Source: Aestuariicoccus sp032586235
Lineage (GTDB): Bacteria > Pseudomonadota > Alphaproteobacteria > Rhodobacterales > Rhodobacteraceae
DNA length: 24,709 nucleotides
NCBI RefSeq assembly: GCF_032586235.1
Contig: NZ_JAWHTD010000051.1
Coordinates: forward strand, 1-24,709
Direction of reading: 5' to 3'
Shown here: one piece after another, positions 22,956 to 24,709 of the stretch
Layout: every line of letters starts with the position of its first letter
Position numbering within the stretch: position 1 is the stretch's first letter
Notes under the pieces: model-generated
What the model was told of the DNA's origin: nothing
Seen by the model: the letters and a program-made list of their open reading frames with translations, nothing else
The model's database searches: none
Program-made: the position numbers and the translations under genes

Positions 22956-23247
22956 GAATTTGCTCAACCCTTTGATCTTGGGTGATTCTCTCCAAATGTG
23001 GCAAGATCGCGTCCTGGCCGAAAACCGGCATTGTGCCTTTCGGAAACAATACACCTATATCTTGTTGATCTGTCCATTTTTGGCCAACAGAATGTGGCAG
23101 AAATATGGCATTTTCCAGTCAACTCCAACAAATTCTAGGCAAAATTGAGGAATTGCCTTTAGGTGTTCAGCCGGGGGAATGCGTCGTCTGCTTTTGCAGC
23201 TTTCAGATAATTTTATCGGCGCGGTGATCCGGGTTGGAGCTTGACTG

Positions 23248-24709
23248 ATGTTTGAAGATGTTTCCAAGGCACAGGCCGCAGTGGATTTCTCGAAAACAGG
23301 ATCCGGGGCTGGGACGTCCGCGCGATTGACGCGCTTCTGGCGGGTCTTGCTGTCCTTCCCACTGGTGGTGGCCGTCCTCTGGCTGATGTCGGTCGGTGCC
23401 GCCCTCGCCCAGGCAAACGATTACATCCTGGAGGACTCCGGCGGTACGGCCTGCACCAAAGACAGCAGTCTGACCTACTCGGTGACCGACTTTACCGCCA
23501 CGTTCTGTACGTCGGCTGGCGGATTCTACGAAGTGAGTGGAAGCGGAACCGTCACGAACGATCAGAGTGCTGGCCGGTACGATTTTCGCGTCGGTGTTGC
23601 GGAGCAATTGTCCGCGACAACTTACAACGTCGTTTCTTCAGATTGCCTGGACCCCGGAACGAACATTGGTGACATCGATGGGGACGGGGATTGCCCAGAC
23701 ATTGGGCCGTCTGCCACCGCATCAACGACCGCAACGCTGCAAATCCGGTGTAACGCGCCAATTAGTTCGGCTTTCCTTGTGCTGGGTTACTCAACCACGG
23801 CCTCCACAACCTTAAATGGTAGCGACGAGATCATTGGGCAAGGCAACCAGCAGTGCCGCATCAGCGGCGGAGCGGTCACTGTTCCCTTCGGCCCGCAGAT
23901 CCAGCTCAAGAAGTTCTCTGTCGGCAGCGCGGGCTCTTACGTGGTCGACGGGGACAACACAGCCCCCGGCTCCGCCACGCTGAACGCGAATTCGCAGGTC
24001 GGGAGTACGGATACGTATGAATCCGCGACCGAAGTGCTCTTCGTTTCGGAATCGATCTATGACGACGCGGGCGGCTACACCGGCGACGTCGTCCTGACCG
24101 AGGTTCTCGACCCGAACTATACGCAGACCGCCTTTACCTGCACCGAGAGCGGCTCCCCGATCGGCACGTGGAACGCCGCGTCCAACAGCTATACGATCGC
24201 CTCGGGCGAACTGGCGAACAACCAGATCATCCAGTGCGAAATCACCAACGCGGTTCCCGGACAGATCCTTCTGTCCAAGACCGTGGACGATGGCGGCGCG
24301 GGGCTCCCTTCGGCCGGCGACTGGGAAGTCGGTTACACCGACAATGCCGCGATCTCCGACAGCGGATTCGGTACGACCGGCCTGCAATCCGTTCCCGCGG
24401 GCACCTACGATCTGACCGAACAGCTGGTAGGCAATACCCTTGGCTACGACATCGGCGTCAGCTGCTCCACCGAAGGCACGCCGATCAGCACCGGAACAGG
24501 GGCGACATCGGTTTCCGACGGTAGCAAAGTCACCGTCGGAACGATCGAGATCGAGCCGGGCAAGGCGACGACCTGCGTAATCACTAACACCTTTACCCCG
24601 AGGCCGGACATCACGCTGGTCAAGACCGGCAACCTCGATCTGGGCGCGGACGGCGTTGCGACGCCGGGCGACGTGATCACCTACGGCTTCACGGTCGAGA
24701 ACACCGGCA
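23248..24709 (+). CDS. Large exported surface protein with SpaA/DUF11-like repeats (partial, runs off window end)
   Basis: An open frame begins at ATG 23248 (GGAG eight bases ahead) and continues for 487 codons to the window end without a stop. The start has a long N-terminal region, then a hydrophobic core (LLSFPLVVAVLWLMSVGAAL) ending in AQA, a probable signal cleavage site near residue 55. The extended N-region resembles long signal peptides of large surface proteins. After a Cys-containing domain of about 160 residues come beta-sandwich repeats: two ending in C(E/V)ITN, with PAGTYDLTEQL as in SpaA/prealbumin-like domains. The last segment, ITLVKTGNL..GDVITYGFTVENTG, is typical of the DUF11 (TIGR01451) repeat. 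It is probably a secreted adhesin or surface-layer component. The C-terminus, where a secretion or anchoring signal would be, is not visible. Confidence 0.85.
   Translation, partial: MFEDVSKAQAAVDFSKTGSGAGTSARLTRFWRVLLSFPLVVAVLWLMSVGAALAQANDYILEDSGGTACTKDSSLTYSVTDFTATFCTSAGGFYEVSGSGTVTNDQSAGRYDFRVGVAEQLSATTYNVVSSDCLDPGTNIGDIDGDGDCPDIGPSATASTTATLQIRCNAPISSAFLVLGYSTTASTTLNGSDEIIGQGNQQCRISGGAVTVPFGPQIQLKKFSVGSAGSYVVDGDNTAPGSATLNANSQVGSTDTYESATEVLFVSESIYDDAGGYTGDVVLTEVLDPNYTQTAFTCTESGSPIGTWNAASNSYTIASGELANNQIIQCEITNAVPGQILLSKTVDDGGAGLPSAGDWEVGYTDNAAISDSGFGTTGLQSVPAGTYDLTEQLVGNTLGYDIGVSCSTEGTPISTGTGATSVSDGSKVTVGTIEIEPGKATTCVITNTFTPRPDITLVKTGNLDLGADGVATPGDVITYGFTVENTG

Larger units (their letters stand above)
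22682..23247. other. AT-richer intergenic region upstream of the surface-protein gene
   Basis: About 566 bases without a credible gene, clearly lower in GC than the rest, especially 22830-23200. It holds a 17-bp palindrome (22811-22827), a bulged hairpin (22905-22930), a match to the DnaA box (TGTGGATAA, 22926-22934) and an exact CtrA-type site (22940-22955). An imperfect 8-bp inverted pair (22726-22733 with 22771-22778, followed by TTT) could end the CAP-RTX transcript. A 73-codon frame at 22927-23148 lacks a ribosome site and is not counted as a gene. Confidence 0.6.

Noticed and set aside
22901..22957. Possible replication origin because of the DnaA box
   Set aside because: Only one exact box is present, with no cluster, no unwinding element and no dnaA, parAB or similar gene nearby.
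22927..23148. 73-codon frame in the AT-richer spacer, starting at GTG
   Set aside because: It starts within the hairpin/DnaA-box sequence, lacks a ribosome site and overlaps regulatory-looking sites; its composition is that of non-coding AT-rich DNA.

Overview
The window looks like chromosomal DNA from an alphaproteobacterium of the order Rhodobacterales (Roseobacter/Paracoccaceae group). The grounds are high GC in nearly all coding sequence, the rsmE-gshA / ubiA arrangement, a plant-type glutamate-cysteine ligase, CAP-RTX proteins, and an exact CtrA-type TTAA-N7-TTAAC site. No rRNA, tRNA, CRISPR array, intact insertion sequence or phage gene was found. Assignments rest on motifs read by eye; no database search was possible.

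Left part (1-6302): positions 1-342 hold a G/C-homopolymer stretch and two inverted copies of a hairpin-plus-tail repeat. A minus-strand operon follows, in transcription order rsmE (16S rRNA methyltransferase), a 173-aa membrane protein and gshA. Back to back with rsmE, ubiA (ubiquinone synthesis) starts on the plus strand. It is followed by a membrane-anchored OmpA-family protein and a small membrane coiled-coil protein whose start overlaps the OmpA-family stop. rsmE carries a perfect 19-bp-arm hairpin inside its reading frame.

Middle part (6309-19000): first an 841-aa minus-strand modular protein with three LamG-like repeats, two Asp-Pro-Val linkers and a PIG-L-type deacetylase domain, then a Tat-exported CpdB-type periplasmic nucleotidase. 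Next is a divergent metabolic locus. An aldo/keto reductase fused to a RidA/YjgF domain is on the minus strand. On the plus strand is a tightly overlapped operon: a TIGR04076-like protein, a second aldo/keto reductase, the livG-livF-livH-livM ABC transporter genes and a periplasmic binding protein, closed by a strong intrinsic terminator at 18963-18990. This looks like an import-and-conversion module for an unknown nitrogenous or carbonyl compound. Two of its enzyme domains lack the usual key residue: Asn for the RidA Arg, and Phe for the AKR His.

Right part (19001-24709): a 141-bp element bounded by 20-bp inverted repeats, an acyl-CoA dehydrogenase on the minus strand, and a divergent CAP-domain/RTX calcium-repeat exoprotein. 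Then comes an AT-richer spacer of about 566 bp with the CtrA-type site, a palindrome and a DnaA-box match. It precedes the start of a large exported surface protein with SpaA/DUF11-like repeats, cut by the window end.

The most notable candidates are the AKR-RidA/TIGR04076/ABC locus, the CtrA-type site ahead of the surface protein, the hairpin inside rsmE, and the LamG-PIG-L protein.
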